Positions 11,810 to 25,159 of a stretch of DNA of 64,000 nucleotides are shown here, one piece after another. The notes beneath the pieces are model-generated. The model made no database searches. It saw nothing but the letters and a program-made list of their open reading frames with translations, and was not told where the DNA came from. The DNA lies in NCBI GenBank assembly GCA_963277665.1, contig OY728131.1:1390378688-1390442687 (forward strand). The letters are read 5' to 3'. This DNA is from Viscum album (taxonomy: Eukaryota; Streptophyta; Magnoliopsida; Santalales; Viscaceae). Made by a program: the position numbers and the translations under genes. Numbering within the stretch: the stretch's first letter is position 1; each line of letters opens with the position of its first letter.

Positions 11810-14780
11810 TGTAATGACTCGAACCCATTTTCTCATAGACGGTGCCCTATTTTATTACATTGTCATATAAAAAATGAATATTAAACCATATTGACTGAGT
11901 ATTTTAGAATAATTTGATACAAGATACAAATATAAGTTGATCATTACAACATGAAATGAAAAATAACATATAAATTCCTTCGACAACATCCATACCTCCT
12001 AGCATATTTCAACATGTCATTCAAAAAAAATCTTCATGTCGTATGAAAATGAAAAATAAGGAATGGGTGAGACTAAACACTCAGTAAGGGTAAGAAATAC
12101 ATTAGAATATATCCTAAACATAAACAATAATAATGTAGAATAACTAAAAACACATGCCATTAAAAATAAACTTGAAAACATTTTGGATAGAATAAGAGCT
12201 GAACAAATAATTCCATAGTAAAAAATAATCATCGATATTTTACTAGTTTAATATCCACATGAAAACTAAATAAAATTCTCATAATTATAGAATGAATACT
12301 TTTTGACATCATAACTATATTGTTAAGGCCTCGTGCTGAGACCATAAATAATCATTTTGGCAAGGCCTTCTCCTAAGATTGTAGTTTGTCACATGAGACC
12401 TATCGATGCACTGATTGGCTATAGTTGTCCCACATAAAACATACTATGTCCAATTAATTCCTTATATGAATGTGGATAAGTATAAACTACATATACATTA
12501 AAATTGGATTTAATATATAAAATGTAAATAACTTTCCTCGAATACTAGGCACAACACAAACTATTCCGAGTAAATAGGTGAATTTCTTTAATATAACACA
12601 TTCATAGAAACAATAATCATAAAAAATAAAATAAAATATGTTATATTATATCATAAAATATTAATCACAAGAATACATTAGAATCAACAAGATTGTCTAA
12701 ATAGATAAAGATACACTTTTAAAATCTTTGAGTAATTCTTAAGATGAATATTTTCTTACTCAGAAAAGAGGAGTTATATTACCAAATTTTTTTATAAATC
12801 AAGTAGTTAAGTAAGAGAGTATTTTAATAATAATATTATTGGTTTTATGAAGATAATGTTATCCAAAAATACGTTATAGAGTTCCTTTAAAAATAGGTAA
12901 CAATTTGTAAAATTACATTGAAATATGATTGTTTATCGGGAAGGATTTTTGAATGATCCTTTTAACAAATATAATTCCATATAAATGAAGGTATGATTTT
13001 GGTTTGAAAAAATATATATAAAATTAAAACATAAATTATTATCAGTACATATGGATGAATAAGAATTTAATTGATTTATGAAGATAGTAAGTGTAGCTAA
13101 AATGAAAATGGAGGTTTGGCTGGAATCCCCTTATCTTAAGTCTGAATGTTCCCCTCATGAACTTATAGTCCAGGAATATGAAATTACTATTAATAATAAC
13201 ATAATTAAGAACCTATTATAAATAAATTTAATTTATCAAAAATTATCAGTTAATTTATGTCCTTATTGATATGTTAAAATATTAAATTCTGTCATTCTCG
13301 AGTGTCTATTTTCTTGATTTTCATAATCGGTTCACTTGTTTTTAAGTAATGAAGTTCATGTGGATTGGATGTAATTATCCATAATTGAATTTATTTATTA
13401 TTTACGAACATCCTTATGTGTTAATGATAATAAAAATCATTTTGTTACATGTAATGAGGACGAATTATTAGATGAAATATTAATGACAATCATTAAATTT
13501 ATTTTAGTAGTATTTTGATTATTAAGAACTGATTTAGTAATATGATTTAATATTATGCACATATATTTGTTAATAAATATTAAATAAGTTATAATAAATA
13601 TATTATAGCCTAGTTTGTGAATAAATTTTTTTATGACATGTAGTGAATGGGAAATGGGAGAATGAAATGTTATCGTCCGCAAAGGTTGTAAATAGGCACA
13701 TCACAGATAATGATTTCATTTATAAAATAAAAGAGAGAGAGTAAATATATTGATTATGGTTCTTCCATTGACATTATATAATTCTAGTATATATATAATA
13801 CTTTAGTTATCATTGTCATTTAAACAGAGGAGGTTTGGATAGGATAACAATAGAATGGAACATGAACTAAAATTGATAAAAATAAAATGAAAATATACCT
13901 ATTCAATCCAACTCATTGATAATCTCTTATAAGGAAAGTGTTTTGGACTTTTTGAAAGACAAATAGCTCTTGAAAGTGGGTTGAAAATAGGTAGGAATAT
14001 TTTTATAGAACATTTATGACCTTCAAGGCTTATAGGAGTGAAGAGAAGTGCTAGTGAGGGGGTTTTATAGAGGAGGAGAGAAGGTTCTTCCCATTATTTT
14101 ACTCATATTTTATAATTTTTTCAAAGACAACCAAAAGTATTGACTATTTGGACGAAAAATAGTAATATGTTCTTTTTCAGTTCAATCTAAGTGTGCTGAC
14201 ATCATCCATGATTCTAGTAATAGTGAATTTAACGGATATTGTATATATACAATAAATTACCATAATTTTCTATTCATAAAAAATTCATGTATTTGAGAAA
14301 GATATTGAAACTTTACCCTAAAAATTTTCCACATTTATAATAACAAATTGAAATTCATTTTTTGAAAACTAATTATAAATATTATTAATTTAGTTTTTAT
14401 ATAAAATCAGAATTTATTCTATAAATAAAATTTTTTAATCTATATTTCATTTTATATCACCTTCAAAAATTAATCAAGATCTCGTTACCTTGTAACATTA
14501 AGGCAATAAAATAATATTTGATTTAATATTCATAAGGGTCGTATTATTATTCATATCACTATTCTTACAGGTATGTTACTATTAACAAAAAATTATGTTT
14601 TCTTTATTAGTCACTAAATATCATACTGAATGAAACTATGTATGCTTGTTTTCTAAAATCAAAAACACAGAGGTGGAAAAATTATGTTTACTAACTTGGA
14701 TATAACAAAGTGGTTTTTTTAGAGACTCAGGGTTTCATGTATTACAATTAATTTTATTTCAAAAAACAAGTGGTGTTGCA
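11810..14780 (-). repeat. Tk1 left (3') LTR
   Basis: This aligns with 19756-22707 from end to end. It carries the GGGTGAG....CTCAGTA stem-loop at 12066-12089, an AAGGCCT/AAGATT direct repeat at about 12326-12380, and a TATA box at 14063-14070. It ends TGGTGTTGCA at 14780; the other copy ends GGGGTGTTACA. On the minus strand that is a TGTAACACC start. Confidence 0.88.
14063..14070 (-). promoter_or_regulatory. Tk1 LTR TATA box
   Basis: The minus strand reads CTATAAAACCCC, preceded by the pyrimidine run CTCTCCTCCTC. The right LTR has a weakened version, TATAACC, at the same place (about 22012). The position relative to the LTR ends matches that of the TATA box in LTR-A. Confidence 0.5.
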
Positions 14781-14793
14781 TTATCCCCTCCTA
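14781..14793 (-). other. Tk1 polypurine tract
   Basis: The minus strand reads TAGGAGGGGATAA directly abutting the LTR start. It is the same arrangement as in Tk2. Confidence 0.75.
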
Positions 14794-16340
14794 AAAATAT
14801 TTCGTCCTCAAAATTACCATAATGCTACCTCACAAAAATATTTGGGTAGCTCTTCATCATAAGATCTTTAGGATCCCATGTTCCCACTTAGATTTTAGGA
14901 TTTTTCCAAATTTACTTTACCAGTCAAGTTTTCATTTTCCTCAATACATTTTCATTAGAGTCCAAAATCTGGATAGGCTCTTCACAGTAACATAGGTCAG
15001 GTACTGATTCTATAACATTTTATGTGAGGACATGTGTTGGGTCTGAAATGTAGTTTCTTAGTTATGAGATATAATGGCTATGTGGAATATCCAAACATTA
15101 TGAAGCTTATCTATTTTTCTCCAGAATTTCAAAAGGGCCTACATACCTTGGCCACATTTTCCCTTTCTTCCCAAATTATATAAGACCCTACCATGGAGAT
15201 ACATTTAAGGAAACCTGATCTCCCACTTAAAAATCTAAATAATTACTTATATTATCTATATTATTTTGTCTAATATGAGCTGCTTTGAAATGACCATGAC
15301 TAGTGATTACCATTGTTTGTTTTGCTCCACAAGATCAAGGCCCACATACTTCCTTTCTCCAACTTCATCCCAATATTTTGGTGTACGATGTATATTTCTG
15401 TAAAATAATCAATATGGTGACATTTTAATACTATAATGGGAACTATTTTTGTAGGAAAATCCATAAAGGGTTAATACAAATCCTACATTCCATTAATGTA
15501 GAGAGTGCATGACCTCTACATGTATTCTATAGTTTGGATCAACCTTTCTATTTTCCCATCAGTTTGAGGATGATAAGAAGTACATAAATGAATCTCAGTA
15601 TCCAAATATTTCTGAATATGTTTTCATATTTTCAATGTAAATCTATGATCGTGATCAGACACTATTGAAATAGGTTATCCACTATATCTTAAAACTACAT
15701 TAATATAGAGTCGTACATGGTGATCCAGAGGAAAAACCTTCCTTGTAATGAGGAAATGTGCAAATTTTGTATGTCAATACACAATTAAAAATATTACATC
15801 CTTGTTTCTTGGTGTTTTTGAAATATAGTGATAAAATCCATAGTGATGTCATCCCATTTCCATGTCAGAATAGGTTGAGGATGCATGACTCATATAGGAT
15901 TTTGTCTCTTGTCCTTCTTTTATCGACAGACTAGAGATCGTGTTATATAATTAGAAATTTCATGCTTCATGGTGTCCCACAAGAAATTTTCTTTCCAATA
16001 TATATAAATTTTCATGCTACCAGGGTGTATAGGGAAATTAATGATATTTGAATCATCCAATAAATCATTTTTAGCTCAGTTTAAGAGGGATCACATACCC
16101 TCTTTTGAAATTTCTTAATTACATCTTCACATAAAAATTCTGTCGATATCCCCTCTTCCAAATCCTTAATATTTTTTTTTTCAGGTTCTCATAATCGGGA
16201 TGGGAGATTTTAATCCTTTTTAATAAAGACGTTTGGTCAATGTAATGATAATGTATTGGTGTTTCACCTTCTTTGATAATTCCCGTATACATCCTCACTA
16301 GATCAATCTAACATGGATCCTTGTCAATCAAAATTTTGTT
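14794..16340 (-). pseudogene. Tk1 integrase and chromodomain-like tail
   Basis: Reading the minus strand: around 15590-15541 the core ends with HPQTDGKIERLIQTIE, so the catalytic Glu is kept. Further on, frames give WDEVGERKYVGLDLVEQ, then GDQVSLNVSP, FGKKGKMWPRYVGPFEILEK, VFHV and ISDPTHVL. The last part (about 14985-14835) reads ILDSNENVLRK and later WDPKDLMMKSYPNIF. It matches the tail ILDRKxKxLRNKxVPLVKVLW...ATWExExxMRxxYPxLF of Tekay-type elements, which is a diverged chromodomain. The frame closes with NFEDEIF and GGDN by the polypurine tract. Many stops and frameshifts are seen; the zinc-binding head at 15900-16340 is poorly readable. Confidence 0.8.
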
Positions 16341-17900
16341 GAGAACATGGTGATCCTTCATACTCAATGCATCATCTACATTATTTTCCATTCATAGTAG
16401 GTAGTGTATGTCACACTAATAATCCTTGAGTAGTTCAAGACATCAGATTTTTCTCATTTTGAGTTATTTCAGTGAGAAGATATATTTTATACTCCTATGA
16501 TCAGTGTATATCTCACATCTTTCACCATAGAGATAGTGTATCCATATTTTTAGAGAGAATATCATAGCAGGTAACTCAATATTATGAGTAGGATATTTTT
16601 TTCATGATTTCATAAGTAACAATAATGCATAGTCATTAACTCTATCATTAAAAATAAGGACTCAACCATGTCCTTTATATGATGTATTACTATAAATAAC
16701 AATCCCATAATTCCCTGATGATAGATTAAGGATCAGATAATTCACTAAAATCCTCTTAAATTATTTGAAACAGTCCTCTGATTCATAGTTTCATATGAAC
16801 TGAACCTTTTTACATGTATACTTGGTCATTGGGTTGGATAGACGGGTGATGTTCGAAATAAAACATTGATAATAATATGCTTAACCAGTAAAATTATATA
16901 CCTCAGTTATGTTCGATGAAGTAGGCCATTCATTCACAACCGTTGTCTTCGCAGGATCAAACAATATTCCATCTTCCAAGATAATGTTTCCAGGGAAGGA
17001 AACTTATGGAAGAAAAAAAGCCATAGTTTCTAAACATCACATATACATCCTTTCTTCTATGAGTTGGTAGAACACATCACAAGTGATTTTCATGATCATC
17101 ATAACTTTTAGAGAATACAAAGATATCATCAATAAATACCACCAAAAAGGCATCATGATATTCCAGAAAAACACTATTCATTAGATCCTTGAACACAGAG
17201 GGTGCATTTGTCAGTCCAAAAGGCATTAGTATATACTAGTAATGACCATAAATGGTTCGAAATGATATTTTTGGAATGTATTTTTTCTTTATAAAAAACT
17301 AATGATATCAAAATCGAAGGTCAATCTTCAAAAAAAGTGATCTTCATGAAGTTGATCCAATTAATAAGCAATGTGAGGTAGGGGTACTATTTCTTTATTG
17401 TTATAGCATTAATCACCCTGTAGAAAATATACAACATCATAGATCTCTATTTATTATTAATGAAAGGAACATGGGTTCCCCACTGAGAAAATCTAAGAAG
17501 AATAAATCATTTATCACTAAATTCTTATAATAGTTTCTTCAGTTAAAATATTTACACAATGTAAAATCTATATGGGTTCTTTTATTGGGCCTTGAATGAG
17601 GAATTAAGTAAATGGAAAACTCAATTTCCCACTCGGGAGGATGTCCAGTTAAATCCTCCAGGAAGACCTCAACATATTCTTACAACATATGTACGTCATC
17701 TATTTGAAAATTCCTTTCAACAACAATAGTTATTTCATTCCCCTCATCACCAATAATTTAATTTAGTAGAGTTATTGGGGGATCTAGATGAGAATCAGTT
17801 GGTAATGTTTCTAACCTAAATATAAGAGATTCCACATCATCATAAAAAATTATAACCTCCTTCTTCTTGCAATGCATCTTCATTCAAAATCAAATCCATT
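16341..17900 (-). pseudogene. Tk1 reverse transcriptase and RNase H
   Basis: On the minus strand the RT palm reads MPFGLTNAPSVFKDLMNSVF (about 17230-17170) then VVFIDDIFVFSKSYDDH. The catalytic FIDD at 17125-17136 is intact. The connection reads VSFPGNIILEDGILFDPAKT, VVNEWPTSSNITEVYNFTG. RNase H reads [25 protein letters not shown] (in part) and [12 protein letters not shown] (about 16510-16475), then LELLKDY and VDDALSMK. All are in family order and length. Stops are scattered between the blocks and frames change, so no full protein is possible, but this is the clearest coding stretch of Tk1. Confidence 0.88.
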
Positions 17901-18229
17901 CTGAGGATTATTTAAACTTCAATCATGGGTATGAAAATAAAATCAACAGATAAATAATTTTTTTAATGCCATAGTGGGGACTTCATGATATAAATTTGTT
18001 GCATTGACAATTACATTATGTGTTTTTACTAGAAACTCTACACTTAAATCAAATTGTAAATATCTAATTACTAGGAAAACTAGGAAGATATGAATTAATT
18101 CGATGATCTAGAATGAAATAAATTATTTTCATTGTTCGAGGAAATGATTAAAGTACCTTCCACCAAAATGTTATGAACTTTAGCCAATATCATTGGATCC
18201 GCATAATCTTGGCCTTTCTCCCTTGTATT

Positions 18230-18700
18230 TCTTTGGGGAATTTTTCCTAAGTTTGTATGAAATTCATGTTAATAATGTCCCATATCCCTGAAATTGTAGC
18301 ATTGAATACTATTTGTTTCGTTCTTCCCCTTGCAATCACGAGATTGGTGGATTTTTTCTCATCATTTTTAACATAGTATAATTCCCTTCAGGTAAGTACT
18401 AGTGTGTTTCTTCCCCCAATTAGAATAGGGTATTATGTCAACTCTTTCATTCTTCCCCATTTTCATATTTCCCTTTCTACAGTTTTTATACTTCCTCTTA
18501 TTGTCTTGTATTTTTTTGAAGTCAAAAGACATAGAAAATTTATTTTCTGTCTTGATATCATATGAAACTATATCTTCATGTGATGATAAAATTTGGTAGA
18601 CTAGTACCCTTTGAAGGAATAGTTTTAAACTATTAATGAATTGATAAATATTTCTCTTTTTATTGCATATGGAATCCATGAAATGTCTTGTTAACCTTGT
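18230..18700 (-). pseudogene. Tk1 gag C-terminal part with zinc knuckle
   Basis: A minus-strand frame at 18301-18255 reads CYNFRDMGHY, a stop, then HEF. This is a CCHC zinc knuckle (CYNCGxMGHYxRxC) in which two of three cysteines have become F. Just before it the frame reads HQSRDCKGKNE, the end of an upstream knuckle. An open frame of 103 codons at 18679-18368 begins MDSICNKKRNIYQFINSLK and fits the capsid region with the FxxLKQG and LSRF-type landmarks only loosely. Gag would have packaged the element RNA. The protease between gag and RT (17900-18230) is not clearly readable. Confidence 0.6.
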
Positions 18701-19741
18701 TAAGTCAGAATCATACTTTTAATCTCTTTTTCCTCCTCCTACCTATGATTCAAGAGTTTCATTTCCATATATACTCATTGTTTGGGGGGGAAATATTTTT
18801 CTATGATGATTTCCTTAAAACCCCTCCATTATATCTATTCTATTATGTCCTCCTCCTTTGGTTTTGTTATTAATGACCACCACTAATTCACATCTTCTAA
18901 TAGATAATAAAAATCCATGACAACTGTATCTCATTTGTTACATCCCAACCTGAGATATATATTTTAAAGGTAACTATTCCACTGCTCAGCTAAAAATGTG
19001 TTTGTAGTCCCATTGAATGATGAAGGATGTTGTCACATAAAGTGATCCAACATAAATCCTTCACGTTGTGGATCCGGATGATCCATACAGGTAAGGTTAT
19101 TATTCATAGTTCGGGTCAGTTTTCCTTGTATAGTTGTAGGTTTCCCAACACCAGTCGTAGCTCAAGAGAAAACATCATTATCTTGAATTGGATGAAAATC
19201 CATACATGGGACATATGCATTCACACATTTCCATTAAATCTAGTATGGTCCATTTATAAATAATTTCATACACTTTATTAGGTTGTGAATCATAACGTAC
19301 AATATTAACATTTCAAAACACATAACATAAATTGAACTTCTATACATAACTAATATCAAAATCATAAACATGGGTTCTTTAAGAAAATATTTACTTTTTA
19401 ATCCTTCGTAATTATTTTTAAAGAAAATTTGAATTATACTAAACATATCCAAAGGGATTGTCAAACCGGGTGCATAATAAGGCCAATTTCCATGTTTCTA
19501 GATACACCAGGTCATGCCCAAAACACCTTGTCAGAATTTTCACTCTTGTTTACATCTGTGCAATAACCATGTCTATTGGTATTATCCATACATGGTTTTA
19601 TTTTCTAGATATATCCACATAATTTATTCTTTACCAAATATTCCATGATTTTCTTATATTCTTATCCTCAATGACTATATTAGGTTTCTTTTAACTAATA
19701 TATGTTTTCTAAATCAGGTTTCCATGTTTTTTAATAAACAT
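18701..19741 (-). other. Tk1 gag N-terminal and leader region
   Basis: By position this should encode the N-terminal half of gag and the untranslated leader. No motif could be read with confidence. Short open frames at 18688-18873, 19027-19263 and 19240-19464 lie on mixed strands and are not supported by any family pattern. Confidence 0.4.
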
Positions 19742-19753
19742 CCTATGATACTA
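19742..19753 (-). other. Tk1 primer binding site (eroded, tRNA-iMet)
   Basis: The plus strand reads CCTATGATACTA, which corresponds to GCTCTGATACCA, the complement of the iMet primer site TGGTATCAGAGC, with three or four substitutions. It lies two bases from the inner edge of the right LTR, the same geometry as in Tk2. Confidence 0.65.
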
Positions 19754-19755
19754 AC

Positions 19756-22707
19756 AATAAGGACCTGACCCTAGTAGCTCGGAGTTAGTGCCTTATTTTA
19801 TTATATTTCTATATAAACAAGGAATATTCATCCTTATTGACCGATTAGTTTAGTGTCATTTGAATAAAGATACATACATAAGTTAATCATTACAACTCTA
19901 ATAAAAAAACAACATAGAAATTCCTTCAACAACTCCATAACCGCTATGATATTTCTGCATTTCAATCAAAATAAAAAACATCTTGTACTATGAAAATGAA
20001 AAATATGAAATGGGTGAGCTCAAACACTCAGTATTCTTAATAAATACAATAGAATATATCAAAAAAATAAACATTAGGCATATAAGAAAAGTAAAAAAAC
20101 TTTCCATTAACAATAAATTTGAACACATTATGGCAGGAATAAGAGATGAAAAAATAATGCCATAGAAAAACAGAAACATGGGTATTATACAAGTCTAATA
20201 ACCCCATGGACAGTCAATTATATTTTCATAATGAGGGAATGTATAATTGGGGACATCATAACCATACAGTCAAGGCCTCCTTCCAAGACCTTAAATAATC
20301 ATTTTGGCAAGGCCTTTTTCGAAGACCTTATATTGTCTTATCAGACCAACTAGTTCACTAAAGGGCTATAGTGGGCCCTAAGTAACACTTAATATGTTTA
20401 ATTAATTACTCATATTAATGGGGATAAACATAAACAAAATATACATTCATATTAAAACTAATATATGAAATTTAAATAACAGTCCCCAAACATTATACAC
20501 ACACACTAACCATTCATATTAAATTAGTGAATGTTTGTATGATATAAAATCCAAATGGAAATTCATCATAAACCATTAAATTAAATATGGTAAATGATAT
20601 GAAAAAATATTAGTCCTAATAATATATTATAATAAAAGGTGTGTTTATATATATGACGTTCCTCTTATAAAACATTTGAGTAATTTTTTAGATAAATACT
20701 CTTTTACTTTGAAAAAAAAGAGTAATTTTGGAAAAGTATTTGTATAAAACCATAAGTTCAGTAAGATAGTATTTTCATAATAAAATTAGTGATTTCATGT
20801 ATATAATGTTTTCAAAAAATTGATTATAGAGTGTCCATAAAAATATGTAATAATTTGAGAAATACCTAAGAAACATTATTATTTATCGGGAATGATTTTG
20901 GAATAGTCCTTTTAAAAAATATTAATCCACATGAATGAAGGTATGATTTTGTTTGGAACACATATATAGAAAATTAAAATATAAATTATTATGAGTAAAT
21001 ACGAATTAATATTAATTTAATTGATGTATGTATATAGTAAATGTAACCCAAATGAAATTGGATGTTCAGGTGGAAACCTCATACCTGAAGTTTGAATGTT
21101 CCTCTCCTTACCTTATGGACATGGAATATGAAATTCGAATCATTAATAAATAAATTCAGAACATATTTTACATTTACATTGTTTATAATATTTTTTTATT
21201 AATTTTGTAATTGATATGTTATGATATTAAATCTCATTGTTACGAAGGGTTCCTTTTCTTGATTTTCATAATTGGTTCACTTGTTTTTATGTAATGATGT
21301 TCATGTGGAATGGATGTAAATATCCAGAATTGTGTTTACATATTATTTATGAACATAAATATGTTTTAATGTTCATTTATATCTTTTTTTACATGGAATG
21401 AGGATAAATCATTAGATGAAATATTAATTTCAATCACATAGATTATTTTAGCGGTATTTTCATTAATAGGAACATGTTTGATCATATGATTTAATATAAT
21501 ATATGTATAATAGTACATGAATATTAAATTTGATATAATACATATAGTATTGCCCAGTTAAACAATAAAATGGTTTCATTAGTAGTTTTTAAGGGGAAAT
21601 TGAAGAATTAATCTTCATCATACAAAAAGGTTAAAAATTGGCACCTAGCAGGCGATGATTTCATTTATAAAGTAATAGAGATAAATTAAGGATATTGGTG
21701 ATGGTTTTTCCATTAAAATGATATAAATCAAGTATATAGATGATAGTAGAGTTATCTGGTTCATTGTTTTAGTGGATTTTAAGAGAGGATAACAATAGAA
21801 TGTAACTTGAAATTAAATTGAAATAAATAAAATGTGAATTTACATCTTGAATCCACATCATTGAGAATCTCGTTAAGGGAATGAGATTGGGTCTTTTGGA
21901 AAGGCTAAGATTTCATGGATTTGGGTAGTGACTAGAGAAGATTATTTCGGCCAAACAATGTGTTGAATAAAGGATTAGGGGATAGAAGAGGGGGTGAGGG
22001 GGGTTATAGTGTAGGAGAGGAGGTGTTCCACATTATTTTACTCATTATTGTACTATTTTCTCAAAGAAAACCAAAAGTACTGATTCTTAGAAAAAAATAG
22101 TAGTATCATGTGCATGTGTGTTCAAACCAAGTGTGTGTACATCATCCATGATGCTATTAATAGGGAATATTATTTATAATGTATATATAGGGTAAATTAC
22201 CATATTTTACATTTCATAAAAAATTGAGTATTTTAGAATAATCCCAAAAATTCACCATAACCAATTTTTGACATTTATAATTCACAAATGAACTCTGAAT
22301 TTTTAAATGAATTTTAGATATATTATTAATTAGATAATAATATAAAAAAATAATTTATTCGAAAAATAAAAATTTTAAATATATTTTTCATTTTATATCA
22401 CCTTCAAATATTAATCAAAATATCATTATCTTATAACTATAAAAAATAAATTATTAATTAATATTATATTAATAAGTGTAACATATATATTCATAAGGGT
22501 ATGGTAAAATTCACCAAAAATTATGTTTCTATTATCACTCTCTAAATATCATACTGAACAAAATTGTGTGTGACATTTTTTGAAATTCAAATCACATAAG
22601 TGGGAATTTTTTTTAATATCTTGGTTATAAAAAAAGTGGTGTTTTGTAGAGACTTTGTGTTTATTGCATTAATATTAAATTTATTTTAAAAAACATGGGG
22701 TGTTACA
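19756..22707 (-). repeat. Tk1 right (5') LTR
   Basis: It is homologous to 11810-14780. Shared landmarks include AATTCCTTC.ACAAC, the GTGAG....CTCAGTA stem-loop at 20013-20032, AAATAATCATTTTGGCAAGG, and the terminal TGTTACA at 22701-22707. Divergence is large, with many C/T and G/A differences. The open frames predicted inside (19983-20165, 19988-20179) have no supporting pattern. Confidence 0.88.
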
Positions 22708-22712
22708 CAAAA

Positions 22713-23450
22713 TAATTAGAATTGGTGTTTTTCATCCAAAAAAAATCAAAAATAACTAGAGGGTTACATGTCTCAATCATTCTATTTTTGACATTGTGAA
22801 GGATCCTTGAAAAATAATCCTAATAATTTAAAAAGGTTACCTCAAATTTGTGAGAAGAGAGGTGAAATTTATTCTAAGAAGAAGAATCTTGGGAATGTGA
22901 TATTTGTATCCCAGACCAAAAAATAGAAGTAATTAGATTCTAGACCTTTTGAATCTATAAAAATTTATTTTACTTATAGTTTTGATAAGGCTATTATGAA
23001 ATCTAAGATGAAGAATAATTTTTTAGGTGATATTAGTAATGATAGTGGTCAAAAATGTTCAAAGAATAATGATAAGAAGGTTCCTGAGAAACATATTGAA
23101 AACTCATGTCAAAATAGAAGTAACATATGAAAATATTCTTTCTATGGATATTTCTAGTATTGTGAGAGATTCAGATGCATTGTGAATATGTTTTGGTTTA
23201 ATAAACAACAATACTATATTTCCACAAATTACAGATGTAAAAGTTTAACAGGGATTCAATCTCCACATTGGATGAATTCTAAGAATGATATTCGGATGAA
23301 AACTGAAAATATTGGATTAAAACAGGATAATAGATTCCATCGCCAAGATTCTAGTTGTGAAAGGTGGGAAAATATAGTCACATTGGAAAAGTATGGCTCA
23401 TTTTGTTATCAAAGTAACAAATTTTTGTTATGAATTCAAAAATTTCGGTT
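22713..23450 (+). pseudogene. Sirevirus gag-pol spacer remnant, 3' of the nested element
   Basis: This continues the Sirevirus reading frame after the Tk1 insertion. A long lysine- and asparagine-rich frame runs from about 22801 to 23130, with few stops for such AT-rich DNA. It matches the charged linker that Sireviruses carry between the zinc knuckle and protease. A second open stretch at 23182-23433 (83 codons) lies directly before the protease and has a W-E-N-I-V-T-L segment. No individual domain can be named here. The assignment rests on position between gag and protease. Confidence 0.5.
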
Positions 23451-23520
23451 GAGATGAAAGATAAAGGGAAGAAAAAAGATATTGTTATTGACAAATCCCT
23501 ATAATATAGTAAAGAATAAT

Positions 23521-23690
23521 TTACATGGATTCATGATATTGGGTGTTCATATAATATTATAAGAAACATGAAATTACTGAAGACTGTCACTGACATCAAT
23601 GTAGGTATAGTGACATTTAGAAATGATGATTCAATAAAAATCAATGGTCTTTGGTCATCCATCATTGGGAGATAAAAGTTGAAATCCATG
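23521..23690 (+). pseudogene. Sirevirus aspartic protease remnant
   Basis: The frame starting at 23526 reads WIHDIGCSYNI, then NVGIVTFRND and SIKINGLW. This matches the copia protease pattern W-(Y/I)-x-D-S-G-C-S-x-H-M-T followed by VTFGD and a K-I-x-G block. The catalytic D is kept, but the adjacent S of DSGCS is now I, and the His-Met-Thr of the family is lost. In life this protease would have cut the Gag-Pol precursor. It lies between gag and integrase, as expected for Ty1/copia. Confidence 0.7.
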
Positions 23691-24720
23691 AAAGATATAT
23701 TTTTTTATATGTTGAAACAATACGTGATTACTGTATAATAAAAATTTCATGATGGAAATTTCTCATATTTAAAATGGATTTATTTTATTTAGAAAAATGA
23801 GGAATATGGATGGATAGTTATAAGTGGCTAGAAAACAAAAGGAAACTTTTTCCATTTTGGTTAGGTTTAAAACTCATGTTCGTTGAGTATATTAGAAGAG
23901 AATAAATTGTGACATAAACTGATGGAGGACATGTTTCAAAGAAACCAGAGAGAGATATCAATGTAAGACAATGTCTATGGTATTCCTGATATGTCAAGAT
24001 AAAGAGAATGTGGTTTCACTATTTTTCAAAATATAAATATTTGTAACTCTACGCATAAAAAAGTTGACATTTTTTCAAAATAACCCCTGGAACTTATCCA
24101 TTTATATATATATGGGCCAATGATAAGAAAATAATATATTGAAGATAAGTACTTAATCACATTAATTTATGGGTTTAAAATGATTACATGTGTTATGTAT
24201 ATGAATCATAAGTATGATGCCTGGTAATTTTATAAATGTTTCTGGAGGAATGGTAAAAATGAATGTGATTATTAAATGAAGAATTTTACAATAGACCATG
24301 GTGAGGAAAAAAATATGGAAGAATTTTAATGTTATATTGATAATCAATGAATCATTAATGAATTAAATACCTCATACACTCCACCATAATGTTGTGTGAC
24401 TGAAAAGAAAAATAGAATTTTTTAAAAAAAGGGAAACTATGTAACCTGAACATGGTCTCTCTAATTACTGTGGAGCCAAACATGGAGTAGTACTATTTAT
24501 AGTCAAAATTTATTTTTCTATATTCCATGTTATGATATGACTCTATGTCAAATGTTTTATGAGAAAACTCCAAGTTTGAAACATATAAGAGTTTTTTAGA
24601 GTCCATACATTATAAATAAGAATGGTGAAAATTTAGAAAAGTTTGAGAAAAGAGGTAATGAATGAATTTTTATACACTATTACCTGGAATAAAGATGTTA
24701 CATATGCATAAATAAATAAA
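23691..24720 (+). pseudogene. Sirevirus integrase remnant
   Basis: The catalytic core end is visible near 24361-24420, where frames resemble the FSxPxTPQQNGVVERKNR block with frameshifts. It is followed at 24549-24690 by an open segment reading QMFYEKTPSLKHIRVF, a stop, then SPYIINKNGENLEKFEKRGN. The second part is the conserved copia integrase tail (YExxxxKKPxLKHLRVFGxxxY, K.. D/E.GIFLGY). The N-terminal zinc-binding HHCC could not be read with confidence in 23691-24330. The product once inserted cDNA into the genome; it is now broken by at least four stops. Confidence 0.65.
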
Positions 24721-25159
24721 CCGGAAGGATTTTTTAATCCAATTATGTGAATGTTAATAAAAAGGTTGAGGATGATGCTATGAATACACATGATCACATA
24801 GAGGATGAGCATCCCAACAAAACTTTTGTAAACTATTTTAATATGGATGTTGACAATTATAAACCTACTAAAGAAGAGTAATTGGACTCAAATGATTCAT
24901 GTTATAAAAAATATGCGTTAATAGATCATCCTAGGATGTGGAAGAATGTGTAATCTCATACCATTAATCCTTATCTCCATAATATGGTTCAAAAACAAAT
25001 TACACCAAAATCTATTTCACATATTTCATTGTATTCTATAGTGGAAACAAAATATGTGAATAAATCCTTTTAAACATCATCAATGGGTTCCACCAATGAA
25101 CTAAGATATGGATCATGTATAGAATAGTAATATGTGGGATTTCATATCAAAATGAGATA

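Larger units (their letters stand above)
11810..22707 (-). mobile_element. Tk1: complete but decayed Tekay-like Ty3/gypsy element nested in the Sirevirus
   Basis: Two directly repeated LTRs of about 2.97 and 2.95 kb flank a 4.98 kb internal region that carries gag and pol on the minus strand, in the gypsy order protease-RT-RNase H-integrase. The flanking 5 bp are GAAAA (11805-11809) and CAAAA (22708-22712), a target duplication with one mismatch. The LTR starts TGTAACACCCC-like and ends in a TTACA/TGTAAT pair after erosion. Long LTRs, the iMet primer site and the C-terminal chromodomain-like tail place it with Tekay/Del chromoviruses. LTRs differ at roughly one position in five in the stretches compared by eye, so it is old. 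Its layout is nearly the same as Tk2, but its base composition is far more AT-rich. Confidence 0.9.

Noticed and set aside
18688..20179. Short open frames at 18688-18873, 19027-19263, 19240-19464, 19983-20165 and 19988-20179
   Set aside because: They lie in the leader or LTR of Tk1 on mixed strands, with no family pattern.
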